Shown here: piece by piece, positions 11,087-21,719 of the stretch
Layout of the letters: each line of letters begins with the position of its first letter
Position numbering within the stretch: the stretch's first letter is position 1
Assembly: GCA_026122225.1 (NCBI GenBank)
Contig: JANEZZ010001902.1
Location: 1,736,001-1,800,000 of the forward strand
Length of the DNA: 64,000 nt
Source: Heloderma charlesbogerti
Lineage: Eukaryota > Chordata > Lepidosauria > Squamata > Helodermatidae
Direction of reading: 5' to 3'
The notes under the pieces: generated by a model
Database searches by the model: none
What the model saw: the letters and a program-made list of their open reading frames with translations, nothing else
Told to the model about the DNA's origin: nothing
Translations under genes and position numbers: made by a program

Positions 11087-11107
11087 GTTGTCCTATAGTT
11101 GTCCTAT
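11087..11107. repeat. Target site duplication, right, partly doubled
   Basis: gttgtcctat occurs at 11087-11096 and again at 11098-11107. The second, with its two preceding bases, matches 8209-8220 exactly. The extra repeat probably arose when 5' end joining slipped on the target site. Confidence 0.75.
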
Positions 11108-11121
11108 AGAGGGAGTAAAGG

Positions 11122-11150
11122 TAAAAATAATAATAATAATAATAATAAAG
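11122..11150. repeat. (AAT)n microsatellite
   Basis: An ata/taa triplet run directly after the target duplication of BovB copy 2. Confidence 0.9.
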
Positions 11151-11221
11151 TACTTAACAGCCATACAGAAAATAAAGTGCATCTTTATAGCCATAATTCA
11201 GGGCATAATTAAGGACTTTGG

Positions 11222-11350
11222 GGCATTCAATGGGATATTTATTTATTTAGAAAACATATACCCCATCCTTCCAGTGTGTTTGCATTGCTCAGGGTGGCTT
11301 ACCAAAATTAAAACCAAAACAATCCCATAAAAGACATCAGAACAACTAAA
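11222..11350 (-). mobile_element. L2/CR1-type LINE 3' tail fragment
   Basis: atttatttatttag followed by ctcagggtggcttaccaaaatta is the reverse complement of the 3' untranslated tail common to L2-type LINEs in this window. It is short and has no coding part. Confidence 0.5.
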
Positions 11351-12640
11351 AAAATTAAAAAGGCTCAACAGATTTTTTTTTTAAATTCTAAAATGAGAGT
11401 TTACCACATGCAAGTAACCTGCTTCTCTAATTTCTCCAACTCCTGAGGAAGAAAAAAGTCCATACTTGCTTAACAGCAAGCGTCGTTCCACCATTGCCCC
11501 TGCCCTACAGCTGACAGAGCATGAGTACACAGAACACAACATATTTATACCCTGATCGAGTGTCACGTATGCTTCAAAGCTCACGCACACAGCTTGTGCA
11601 CCAATAAATTGTCCCTTTTTGCTTCAACAGAAGTGGCAGCTCTATGGACACATGCTTTTTTCCACCCAGAGCTGTTCCCTCCATCGAAGAGAATGCGAAT
11701 GACTTTGCAGGCAGGAGACTTTACTGCTCCAAAGGAAACCATTGGATAGGGGCACATGTATTAAAAGCGAGAACAATGAAACCAGCATTATGCTGCATTC
11801 ATGTGTCAATGTTACGTTTCAGGTTTCCTTAACAAGTCAGAAGAGAAATGCCAAGGTGTATACATAAGAATCTTGAAATCTGATGTAACCCTTGGAGCAA
11901 GACATATATTCCTTCAGAATTATCATTTCTTTCTGCCCTAAGACAACTTGGAGAATAAGTGTGTGGTCTGCATTTAAATGTTCATATATCTGCAAGACCT
12001 TGCAGGAGAGTGTACTTTGATTACAGAGCAGCTATCTTCATGGGAAAATTGGTTTCCATGGAATTCAGGTGATCAGAACAGGGCATTTTACTGAATCTGA
12101 GCAGCATAGATTGCTGTGAGAAATCCCAGTGCATAATAATATTTTTTTTAAAAAAGGAATCCGCATTATATCCACAGAATCAAAGCTTTACAGAAATAAG
12201 ACTGTATTCATGAACCCTCCAGATTTTATTATAAAAGAAGGATCACCTTTGCACAGGGGAACTATGTAACTTCTAGGTTAATTAATGGGTGAAAAGGAAG
12301 TGTGGCGAAAGAAAGCACAAATTACGCTGTCTTTTTCGCCATTTTCACAAAGCTGCCCCAAGACTTGTACTTAGTATTCCTCACCAAAGAGCTAATGATA
12401 TTTTCCATTTAATGGAAGAGACCCCTCCAAAAGCAACCACTATTCAATGAAGAAGCAGTGTACTGTAAGTTGGAACTGTAAGTTGTATGCTGGAATCATG
12501 GGGAAATACTAATGATAGGAGCAACCAAGCAGGTTATGGAGAGAAGCCCTTTTGAAGAACATCAGCTGAGAATAGAAACTCAAGGCAGCTGCTGATTTGA
12601 AACCAGCTGCAGTAATTGTTGCATGGTGTAAAGTAACATT
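11351..12640. other. Unassigned sequence
   Basis: No transposon or gene is recognised in this stretch. Confidence 0.4.
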
Positions 12641-12654
12641 TGCTTGTTCCATAC

Positions 12655-12820
12655 TTCAAACCACAATCCTATGCAAGTCTCAGAAGTAAGTCCCATTGTT
12701 CTATTTGTTTTTTTATTATTTGCTTTTGGTATTTATATACTGCCTTTCATTGCCAAGGCGATTCACAAGTTTTCACTGAGGTTTACTCCTAGGTAAGCAT
12801 GTATAGGATTGCAGTGTTAG
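12655..12820. mobile_element. Palindromic MITE split by a LINE-tail-like insert
   Basis: The outer parts are cacaatcctatgcaagtctc with agaagtaagtcccattg on the left, and actcctaggtaagcatg with tataggattgcagtg on the right. These are the two inverted halves of a short MITE also present near 37785-37855 and 49755-49985. Between them, 12700-12775 resembles an antisense L2 tail (tatttatatactgcctttc). There is no coding capacity. Confidence 0.5.
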
Positions 12821-13099
12821 TCTCCTGAAACATCACTTTATATAATCTGCAGAAGCAAACATTACACTGGGGGTTATTTGAAAGGCACTGGGTCCCAAGA
12901 GTTCCGCTAATTTTCTACACAGGCAAACATGGGGTGGAAGGATACAGAGTATCAGAGTATAAGTTTCATTAGAACACAGCCCTAGCAGTAAAGAGATTAT
13001 ATGTAGGCATATTTTAATAGGCAAGTTTAAATGCAATGGGGTGGTGTGGAAGTAACAACAAGCCAGATTTCTTACTTACGGGGAACAAGCACTAAATCG

Positions 13100-13550
13100 G
13101 CATTGCGCAAGTGGTGGGGGCTGCTTGCCCAATGGGACTGGCAGGGCGTAAGAGAATCAGCAGGAGCATAAGCGCCCCGTTGGATTCTGCCCAAACAGAC
13201 CAGGAATACTCTGTGTCATGGTTTGTTTATCATTATGTCAAAACAAATCAAATACACAAGAGACAAAGTACGGGGGGAGGGACAGAAGTGAAGGGAACAG
13301 GGAACATTCTACCAGCACAAATAATGTTGCGCTAGTGAAAACTAGGTTCCAACCACTGTGCAAGAGAAGAATCCAACTAAAGTTACATTTGCACAAGTGT
13401 GGTTCTTCCAGCAGATTGTGTAAATGTAATGCACAAGTGCTTGTACAATGGAAAGATTCAGCGGAGCTCCACTAGCGCTATTTGAGTTTGCGGAATGACA
13501 CTGTTGGACGCTGCCCTAAACCTGCATAGGATTGTACCCTTAAAGTGGCT
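13100..13550. mobile_element. Non-autonomous foldback element, copy 1
   Basis: The block taagagaatcagcaggagca with ccgttggattctgcc (13149-13190) is related to 17979-18018 (taagagaacaggcgagggca, tgttggattccgtcc). Both sit in elements rich in short inverted motifs, and cacaagtg recurs in both orientations near 13390-13440. Boundaries are uncertain. Confidence 0.35.
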
Positions 13551-14105
13551 TCCATGTAGCAGTCAGAATACTGTTATCATCCTTTTACCTCTTTGACACT
13601 TTTCTGTGCCCAAAGCAGTTCACAATAATGTCAGCACAGAACACAATAATAATACTATTGAAATGAAATAGCATTTCAAAATCAATTACTTTACAATTCA
13701 GTTGGAATGCATCTGCAAAATTTTGAATAAGCATAGAAGCAACATTTCTGTACACTCAACTAAACATGTCATATTAATCTATTCATTACCCTAAACCTGA
13801 ACACTCCACTAATGATGCGTAACAAAGCACAACAATAAACATACTAAGACAAAATCCAAATTAATGCTAAAATAATACATCAACCCAAAACTTATACACA
13901 CAGAGGACCATAATATGAAACAAAATATAAGATCCGCATTTCACAACCGGGCAGCAATGTTTAAATAAATCTACAATCAAAATTCCAGTACGCCATGCAA
14001 AAGCATCTCATACCAATTAGTTCAAAATTATACTAACCACTCGGGACAGCTATCCAAGGGGAGTTAGGATGGGGTGGAGGTGCCTTTTCACTGGTGGTGG
14101 TGAAG

Positions 14106-14131
14106 TGTGTGTGTATGTGTGTGTGTGTGTG
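14106..14131. repeat. (GT)n microsatellite
   Basis: An interrupted GT run. Confidence 0.9.
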
Positions 14132-14454
14132 GGGATATACACCCTGGAGGCCCTCAGTAAACCAGTGTAAGTCTACAGCCAGCAGTGTTTCCACCAGCGA
14201 AAGACCCTGAAACAGGATATTCAGGAGTGGAAGAGAAATCGCCTTGAATCTGCTGGAGTCAAGACCCCTTCATTTGCTGTGGAGGCCCCGGGACTGTTCC
14301 CCTCCACACCAGCTTGGAGCTAACATTAATAATCCCCACCCACCCCTGCCATTGGAACCAAACAATGTAGTTTCTCCAGCTGGAATTAAAAACAGCAAGT
14401 TCTGTCCCCCAACAGCTCATGCTATGGCAGCAGGGCTTTGGAAGTGATGGTCAC

Positions 14455-14512
14455 TGCATACCCATGGGGGTTGGACTCAATAGGCCCATTCCAACCCTAC
14501 TATTCTATGAAC
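14455..14512 (+). mobile_element. CR1-type LINE/SINE 3' tail
   Basis: gggggttggactcaataggc followed by ccattccaaccctactattctatg closely resembles the conserved CR1 3' end, which finishes in an attctatg-type repeat. A similar tail lies at 51278-51360. Only the tail remains. Confidence 0.6.
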
Positions 14513-14630
14513 TCCACTTAGGATTGCACTGTTAAACATTCCACTTCACAGTTCCTACTAATAAGGCCTAACAATAATTTCAGTGAAACTATGAAAGACA
14601 GGAATATAGTGGTTCATTTGGAGCCTTGAT

Positions 14631-16097
14631 TTGTTGTTAAGTCGTGTCCGACTCTTCGTGACCCCATGGACCACAGCACGCCAGGCCTTCCTGTCCTCTG
14701 CTCTCTCCCGGAGTGTGCTCAAATTCATATTCATTGCATTGGTGATGCTATCTAGCCATCTCATCCTCTGCTGTCCCCTTCTTTTGCCTTCAGTCTTTCC
14801 CAGCATCAGGGACTTTTCCAGGGAGTTTTCTCTTTGCATTAAGTGGCCAAAATATTTGAGCTTCAGCTTCAGTATCTGTCCTTCCAATGAGCAGTTAGGG
14901 TTGATTTCCTTTAGGATTGACTGATTTGACCCCCTTGCAGTCCAGGGGACTCGTAAGGGTCTTCTCCAGCACCACAGTTCAAAGGCATCAATTCCTCGGC
15001 ACGCAACCTTCCTTATAGTCCAGCTCTCACAGCCATACGTTGCTACTGGGAAAACCATAGCTTTGATTATACGAATCTTTGTTGGCAAGGTAATGTCTCT
15101 GCTTCTTACTATGCTGTCTAGGTTTGCCATAGCTTTCCTCCCAAGGAGCAAGCGTCTTTTAATTTCATGGCTACAGTCACCGTCTGTGGTGATCTTGGAG
15201 CCCAAGAAAATAAAATCTGTCACTGCTTCCATTTCTTCCCCTTCTATATGCCAGGAAGTGATGGGGCCAGATGCCATCTTATTTTTAATAATAAAGATGC
15301 CATTTTATTTTTTTAATAAGAAATTAATTTTTTAATGTTGAGTTTCAAACCAGCTTTTGCACTCTCCACTTTCACCCTCAACAAGAGGCTCTTTAGATCC
15401 TCTTCGCTTTCTGCCGTTAGGGTGGTATCGTCTGCATACCTGAGGTTGTTGATAATTCTCCCGGCAATCTTAATTCCGACCTGTGATTCATCCAACCCAA
15501 CATTTCTCAAGATGTATTCTGCATATAAATTAAATAAGCAGGGTAACAATATACAGCCTTGTCATACTTCTTTCCCAATTTTGAACCAATTGGTTGTTCC
15601 ATGTCCGGTTCGTACTGTTGCTTCTTGTCCCTCATACAGGTTTCTCAGGAAACAGGTAAGGTGGTCTGGTAACAACAAAGCTAGCGGAGATGACAGTATT
15701 CCAGCTGAGCTATTTGAAATCCTAAAAGATGATGCTGTTAAAGTGCTGCACTCAATATGCCGACATATTTGGAACACTCAACAGCGGCCGCAAGACTGGA
15801 AAAGGTCAGTTTACATTCCAATTCCAAAGAAGGGCAATGCCAAAGAGTGTTCAAACTACCGTACAATTGCGCTCATTTCACATGCCAGCAAGGTTATGCT
15901 CAAAATCCTACAAGCTAGGCTTCAGCAACATATGAACCGAGAACTACCAGAAGTACAAGCTGGGTTTCGAAGAGGCAGAGGAACTAGAGATCAAATCGCC
16001 AACATTCGCTGGATCATGGAGAAAGCAAGAGAATTCCAGAAAAACGTCTGTTTCTGCTTCATTGACTATGCTAAAGCCTTTGTGTAGATCACAACAA
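14631..16097 (-). mobile_element. BovB LINE with 5' inversion (twin-primed)
   Basis: From 14631 to 15670 the sequence is BovB 3' half on the minus strand: C-terminus HGVTKSRTRLNN near 14640, RT thumb, and RYADDTTLTAES near 15430, back to the PDHLTC codons at 15670. From 15671 to 16097 it switches to the plus strand and encodes the upstream RT part, from NNKASGDDSIPAELF to CFIDYAKAF. This order, with the 5'-truncated end at the internal junction and the inner end facing the flank, is what twin priming produces. About 35 bp between the two parts is missing. I found no clear target duplication. Confidence 0.9.
14640..16086 (-). pseudogene. BovB reverse transcriptase fragment, inverted and broken
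   Basis: The catalytic YADD is present near 15430 on the minus strand. The FIDYAKAF motif that contributes the first catalytic aspartate lies on the opposite strand near 16065, so no transcript can read the enzyme through. A further frameshift lies near 15290, where an A/T-rich insertion interrupts the frame between the MASGPITSW block and YADD. The endonuclease is absent. Confidence 0.85.
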
Positions 16098-16099
16098 TA

Positions 16100-17750
16100 A
16101 AATAGCTGTGGGGTGAAGTGTACATATATAAGTTCCCGGCTAGATAGCAGTTCTATAGGCAGTTACTGCAGAATCCTCAGTTGCGCATTTAGAAGGCATC
16201 ATTATCACTCCACAGTGAAAAAAGCCCCAGTTCTCAAGCAGCACCTCTACCCTATCTCTCGCTTTCTCATTATGACACTATTGCACATTTCTTTATGCAT
16301 ACCCCTTATGTCAGTATCTCGCTATCACTTTATCACTCAAATGCAAAATAACACTAATATGCATTTGCGCTATTGTGCAATAGTGCTTTAGTTCAGGGGG
16401 TCCTGCTAGCTCCTGTTGTAGTCAATGAGGCTTGTTCCCGAAAGTGCACTATCACACGTTTGTGCCATCATGCATTAGCGCATTTATTCAGGGGTGCCTG
16501 CTAATGTGGAAGCCTGGTATTTAGAGGGAAAGGGGAAAAAATGGGCAGAATCGGGTCTGGGTCTGGGTCTGGGAAGCCTACTCAGAAGTAACTCCCGTTG
16601 TGGTCAATGAAGCTTGTTCCCAAATTTACTGAGATTGCCATTAAGCCAAAAACACTAAGTACACCCAGGGTACATCATGCATGCATCTGGTGAAAGGCAT
16701 AGTAACTCTCCTAATAGCTGTGAAGCGCTATGTCCAAAGCTGTGTGTCTCTGCTGTTTGGTTTAAGGCTTTTTGGGAGCAATTAATGCCAGCTTCAATCC
16801 TTTGCATCACCTAACCAGGGGGATAGGAGAAAGGGTAGTAGACCCTGGAGGGGGGAGCCTCTCCTATAGGTTGAGCAGCCCCGCCAGTTTGATGACGTTT
16901 ACTTCTGGAAGTATGTTTCTGTCAGCGACTTATAATGGTGCGGTGCAGTCCTTCATGGAGCCCTGCACGGAACCTTGCTGATTTCATGAAAAATCTGGTA
17001 TTCCTTCGTTCACGTCACCCTTCCGTCATCGTGAAAACACGGCCCAGGTATGTGCCTTGGTGGCCTCTTTTCATTCCAATGGAGGTGCAGATTTTCCTCC
17101 TGAAATGAATGGGAAAGACTTGTGCTTGTTAGAGCTCTGTGTATTCAAAGTATCTGCTGGATCAGGGGACCATTTGGAATTCATTAGTGGATTGTGAACT
17201 TATTTTTCACATGCTGATTAGAGACAATACAATACATGAAAGAATTGTGTTACACTTTGACCATCTCTTGAAGCACAGTGGAAAGAAGGTATAATGTCCC
17301 ATTTTCAAGAACCTTTGCCTCATTTGGAGAGAGGGAACAAATCTATCTGGCTTTATCACTAGTAAGTACGGGGGTGGGGGTGCAGTATTTTCATAGTCAA
17401 TTTATTCTAAATACCAGTACGGCATTCTGCAACTCCTTGAATACCAATAGTCATGAATCTCTTTGTATTTATGCTAAGGTACACTTTAAAAAGAGATAGA
17501 TGTTTTGATTTCTTTTGTTCCGAGGCTCTAGTAATCTAAGTAGAGTGTTAGACATGAATTAAGGATGAATATATATTAAATCAGAAGGAGAGAGAGGAAA
17601 AAAAGAGAAGATTTTCAGTAAGTGACCCCAAATCCTAAGTATAAAATGTTACTGCACAATGTAGTAGCAACCATGGAGAGCAGGAACTCCAGAAAGCAAA
17701 CTCCATAATGATAAAACTGCAGAAATTAATGTCTGAAAGAAGCTGAAAGT
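16100..17750. other. Mostly unassigned; degenerate MITE-like sequence
   Basis: At 16200-16520 the repeated half-motifs gcactatcac, gcatttgcgc and attcaggggg/attcaggggt suggest an old non-autonomous DNA element. The remainder shows no recognisable gene or repeat. Confidence 0.3.
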
Positions 17751-17754
17751 ATTG

Positions 17755-18035
17755 GGCAGAACCCACCGCTTCCACAAGGGAGATTTAGCGCTTCCTAGGG
17801 GAAGCCCTAAAACGAGCAGAAACGTTCATTTCTGAAAGGAGGCAGGTTGGTGGAGCTCCCTTATGTGAGCTCTGCCAACCTGCCTCCTTCAAGAAATGAG
17901 TGTTTCCATTTGTTTTGAGTTGCCCCAGAAGCAACTTGTGTGCTTGGGGGCAGCTTCTGTGACAGAATCAGTGGGGAGTAAGAGAACAGGCGAGGGCATA
18001 AGGGCCCTGTTGGATTCCGTCCATTGCATTGTATA
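17755..18035. mobile_element. Non-autonomous foldback element, copy 2
   Basis: Inverted arms tttctgaaaggaggcaggtt (17831-17850) and aacctgcctccttcaagaaa (17877-17896) enclose gtggagctccc/gtgagctctgcc. The right part contains the taagagaacaggcgagggca block shared with the 13.1-kb element. There is no coding capacity. Confidence 0.5.
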
Positions 18036-18325
18036 AATTGTGCTCCTTCTGATGGAATTGGTTCTGATCTTTGGATATAATAAAAAAAGATTTTCGTTGG
18101 CTTGTTGGAATTCATATCAGCTGCTACTGATATGGATTTGCTAGATACTTATGGATAAATGATTTCATGATTAGCTATAGTAAGTCCTGCAAGGAGATAA
18201 ATTATATTAACAGGCCTGTGCTTTTTTTCTATAACAGATTCATTTTTCAGTGATTGCCATTTCCAAGTTTGCTAGACCAGGAGCAATGTCTAGCAAACAT
18301 TGGAAATCGCCATTTCCATTCTGGT

Positions 18326-18330
18326 AAAAA

Positions 18331-18370
<40 letters not shown>
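18326..18370. repeat. (GAAA)n microsatellite
   Basis: An AAAG tetramer run directly at the left edge of the hairpin-array element. Confidence 0.95.
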
Positions 18371-19081
18371 CGTGATAGGCTACGTAAAGATTTACGTAGC
18401 CTATTATGACTAGGTTTTTTTTAAAAAAAAAAAACACGATGTGATAGGCTACCTAAATCTTTACGTAGCCTATCATGGCTGGGTGGGTAAAAAAAAAAAA
18501 ATGTGTACGCAAATGGCGGCGGCTATGGCCGCCGCCATTTGCGTTCCTTATTTTTGCCTTCTTAATCTACGTAAATATTTACGTAGACTATGATGGCGAA
18601 AATCAAGGGGAACGCAAATAGCGTAGCGGGCGCTATTTGCGTCCCTTTTTGATTCCCCATTTTAGGCTACGTAAATATTTACGTAGGCTAAAATGGGGAA
18701 TCAAAAAGGGATGCAAATAGTGCCCGCTACGCTATTTGCGTTCCCCTTGATTTTCGCCGTCATAGTCTACGTAAATATTTACGTAGATTAAGAGGGCAAA
18801 AATAAGGAACGCAAATGGCGGCGACCACAGCCGCCATTTGCGTATGCGGGTTTTTTTTTTTTTTTACCCAGAGCCCTCCATGGCTGGAAATCCGGCTGCA
18901 GATGGCTCTGGCCTGGCCAGGCCGGGCCGGCTGCTCCGTGGAGCTGCCGCGGAGCACAGCTAGCCTCGGAGAATTCCGGGGGGGGAGGAACGGAGCGCCT
19001 CCTCCCCCGGCGAGGATTCCGGGGGGAGGGACGGAACGCCCCCCCCATCAACATAATCCGCGAACAGGTAAGTGACTTTCG
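18371..19081. mobile_element. Hairpin-array element, copy 1 (end truncated)
   Basis: It is built from palindromic modules. Two gtgataggctacgta-type hairpins (18372-18405, 18442-18475) are followed by a 337-bp compound palindrome (18507-18843), then a T-run and a GC-rich terminal domain (ctccgtggagctgcc, ggcgcctcctcccc-type) ending in aggtaagtgactttcgta. Intact family members end in cacatcccta after that last motif. Here the terminal bases are missing, so the right end is truncated or mutated. The left end is uncertain; an extra inverted repeat (gctagaccagg/tgtctagc) at 18250-18325 may belong to it. There is no open frame of any note. Confidence 0.7.
18507..18843. repeat. 337-bp compound palindrome
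   Basis: The left and right halves are almost perfect reverse complements about a centre near 18675 (tacgtaaatatttacgta). Each half itself contains three palindromes: an acgcaaatggcgg...ccgccatttgcgt hairpin, a ctacgtaaatatttacgtag hairpin and an acgcaaatagcg...cgctatttgcgt hairpin. Mismatches between the arms are few. Confidence 0.95.
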
Positions 19082-19195
19082 TATTTGTCATATAACTGAG
19101 ATCTGAGTTCTGCACAAAGAGTTTTTCCTTTCCTTCTTTTCCATTATCTGACCTCTAGGTGGTGCTGTGCTAAAGTGGAATAACGCAATTACACA
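19082..19195 (+). repeat. Older repeat, left part, interrupted by a hairpin-array element
   Basis: gagatctgagttctgcacaa, ctgacctctaggtggtgctg and the sequence up to 19195 are related to 20300-20395. There the corresponding motifs are gagatccaagcactgagg and aacctctagatggcactgtg. The related copy is continuous where this one is split by the 19196-19921 insertion. Confidence 0.65.
19188..19195. repeat. 8-bp target duplication, left
   Basis: attacaca pairs with attacacc at 19922-19929 (7 of 8). Confidence 0.75.
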
Positions 19196-19921
19196 TAGGG
19201 ATGTCAGAGGATTCCGCCACGGATCTCACTGAGGCCGAATGCTATTGCATTCGGCCCCCTGAAATCCATGGCGGAACGAAGCCCTCCCGCCCCACCACTC
19301 CACGAAAGGCATGCAAAATGGAGCACTTACCTGGTGCCGTTTGTGCTGCTTTGCGAATGGCAGCTGCATCTGTGGCCGTCATTCGCTTCCCCATTTAGGC
19401 CGCGATAGGCTACGTAAATACTTACGTAGCCTATCATGGCTAACGCAGGGACTCCATTTGCGTCCCTGTGGAGGCAGTGATAGGCTACGTAAATATTTAC
19501 ATAGCCTATCACGGCAAAAAAAGGGAATGCAAATGGCGGCTGCTGTAGCCGTCGCCATTTGCGCCCCTGTTTTTTTGCCGTGATAGGCTACGTAAATATT
19601 TACGTAGCCTATCACGGCGAAAGACAGGGGCACAAATGGCGGCTGCTACGCCATTTATGCCCGGGTTTTTTGCCGTGATAGGCTACATAATTTTTGTAGC
19701 CGATCACGGCAAAATAACAGAAATGCAAATGGCGGCTGCCGTAGCCGCCACCATTTGCATCCGCAGGCTCCACACGCCTGCGAATCCACCCGGCCGGTGG
19801 CTCCGTGGAGTTGCTGCGGAGCGGAGCCAGTCGGGTTAGGATTTTGGGGGGAGGTGCAGAGCACCTCCCCACCGCCGCAAATCACCCCTTTGAAAAGGTA
19901 AGTGACTTTCGCACATCCCTA
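19196..19921 (-). mobile_element. Hairpin-array element, copy 2 (hAT-like)
   Basis: It runs from TAGGGATGTCAGAGG to GACTTTCGCACATCCCTA, with short terminal inverted repeats TAGGGATG/CATCCCTA and an 8-bp target duplication, the hallmark of the hAT superfamily. Between the ends, hairpins of two kinds alternate. One kind is gtgataggctacgta...tacgtagcctatcac at 19404-19438, 19478-19513, 19580-19616 and 19674-19707. The other is gcaaatggcgg...ccgccatttgc at 19528-19561, 19631-19660 and 19724-19759. No transposase is encoded, so it must be mobilised in trans if it moves. I call it minus because its ends are reversed relative to the 38.6-kb copy. Confidence 0.85.
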
Positions 19922-20110
19922 ATTACACCTGTAGGAAAATACATTTTCTTTTGCTTTCAGAAAAAAACACTCAATTTTCTAAAAAAATCCGGGAAAGTGC
20001 TCTTACAAAGCCAATGCGAAACTGGAGGATCACAACATAGTTTAAAGAACCTGTGAACGACTGTGAGTAAGGAATAATGAGCACACAATAAATGCATTGT
20101 GTGGAAAACT
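19922..20110 (+). repeat. Older repeat, right part
   Basis: It continues the repeat interrupted at 19195 and parallels 20400-20590. Shared blocks include aaagaacctgtgaacgactgtgag here, against aaacaacccataaacgattgtgag, and gcacacaataaatgc against gcacagtaaatgc. It starts with the right-hand target duplication attacacc. Confidence 0.6.
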
Positions 20111-20284
20111 CCCAGTGCGTGAACAGCATTGGACAGGGCCCGCAGGGGATGAGAGAGCAGGGGTGGGTCAGTAGGCACAGCCCCACTCTCTCTCATGGAA
20201 CAGAACAACTGGAGTTTCTACCCATATGCATACACAATGCCCTCAGAAAATCTGTTGAGCTTTTCTGCAGGAGGCTATTAATCC

Positions 20285-20600
20285 ACTTTTAGTTTCGTCA
20301 CAGAATTGAGATCCAAGCACTGAGGAGTTTCCTTGCCTGCTTTTCCACTACATAACCTCTAGATGGCACTGTGGTATAGCAGAATTGTGCAAAGTGTAAA
20401 ACTAGTGGGAAAAGCATTTTATTTTACTTAAAATACTGCATTTTCCCTGCTCTAAAACAAACCTCACCAGAAATGCTGTTTAAAAACCGAAGCAAAACTG
20501 GAAGGCCATGACATTGTCTAAACAACCCATAAACGATTGTGAGTAGCAAACGACAACTGCACAGTAAATGCCTTGTGTAGAAAAGCTCATCTTCTCTATC
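20285..20600 (+). repeat. Second copy of the older repeat
   Basis: Uninterrupted relative of 19082-19195 plus 19922-20110. The tagatggcactgtgg part also appears at 50518-50532 (tagatggtgctgtgg). It is probably a non-autonomous DNA element of unknown class. Confidence 0.55.
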
Positions 20601-20619
20601 ATCCACTATAGGCTGGATA

Positions 20620-21560
20620 TTGCAATATTGCCTTTCCATCCGGGCTTGCAAGATGATCCTGCAATGGCTACATCATAGTCTGGGCATATATTGAACTGAT
20701 CATTTCCATAAGCTGTTAGAGAGGTATTCTATGGCAAATTTTGATGATTTGTGTCATAAACAAATGCTTTGGTTGTACAAGAGTGCTTGCCTAATTACAA
20801 GCTCAGACGCCTCTTCTCATCATTCCTAATACCCACTTTGGTTATAACTCTCAGATGTCATAGCTAATTACTGAGGAGCACAGCGTGGATAATCAATGCA
20901 AAGAGCAGGTGGTGCAGTCTTGTCAGGTGTCTCATGTGCTGTTTTTCTAGAACAAGTCAAGGAGCTAATCTGCAATTGGAAGCAAAAGAAACAAAAAGCT
21001 TTAAAAACTTTTCCTAACACTATCTGGAGCAGACAGCTTCAGAGGAATGTCTGATTGTCAACACATGTTTTCGAACTAGTTTGATCAAAGATTCCAAAGC
21101 AGAAGGGCTGAGGTACTGTCACCGAGAACAAAAATGAACAACTGTTGGGAGCTTTTACAAATGATCGGCTGGGGCCCAAGGCAGGTATATTACTTTACCC
21201 GTAGCTGTTGCACAGAGCAAGGTAGGTTTCTTACTCAAAGGGCAAGCCTTTGCAAGAGAAAGAGATCATGAACAAATTGCACAAGCCTGCCTGAAAAATG
21301 TGAAATCACAAATATGAATGCCCAGATGCTACTAAGGTTGGCACTTCTCCCAGACTGACTGAACAAAATGCCCTTTGGCCATGGTTTGTTTTAATTAAAT
21401 TGGAATATTGTCCATTGACTAGCATAGATGGACCACTAAAAATGTAAAGTGGGTGAAACCATCCACAAACCATTTCAAACAGCTCTCTTGTCATTGCCAA
21501 TAAATTATTACCATCTGGCCTTTTCCTTACAATCTTGCAAAGAAATCCTAGCAAACATAA
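20620..21560. other. Unassigned sequence
   Basis: No repeat family or gene is recognised. A 126-codon minus-strand frame at 21306-21686 overlaps the following MITE and resembles no protein that I know. Confidence 0.35.
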
Positions 21561-21574
21561 CATGATCATATATC

Positions 21575-21715
21575 CTAAATCTGGGGTGAGCAACTTGTGG
21601 CTCTCCAGATGTTTAGGACTGTAACTCCCATCAGCCTTAGCCAGCATAGCCAATGATGAGATCATGGGAGTTGTAGGCCAAAACATCTGGAGGACCCCTA
21701 GTTGCCCACACTAAT
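21575..21715. mobile_element. Palindromic MITE
   Basis: ctccagatgtttaggactgt with aactcccatcagcc on the left is mirrored by atgggagttgtaggcc with aaaacatctggagg on the right. A related copy lies at 54040-54185. There is no coding capacity. Confidence 0.65.
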
Positions 21716-21719
21716 GTAA

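Noticed and set aside
18372..18475. CRISPR-like array from the repeated gtgataggctacgta motif
   Set aside because: The motif is palindromic, irregularly spaced, lies within transposons with target duplications, and the genome is clearly eukaryotic.
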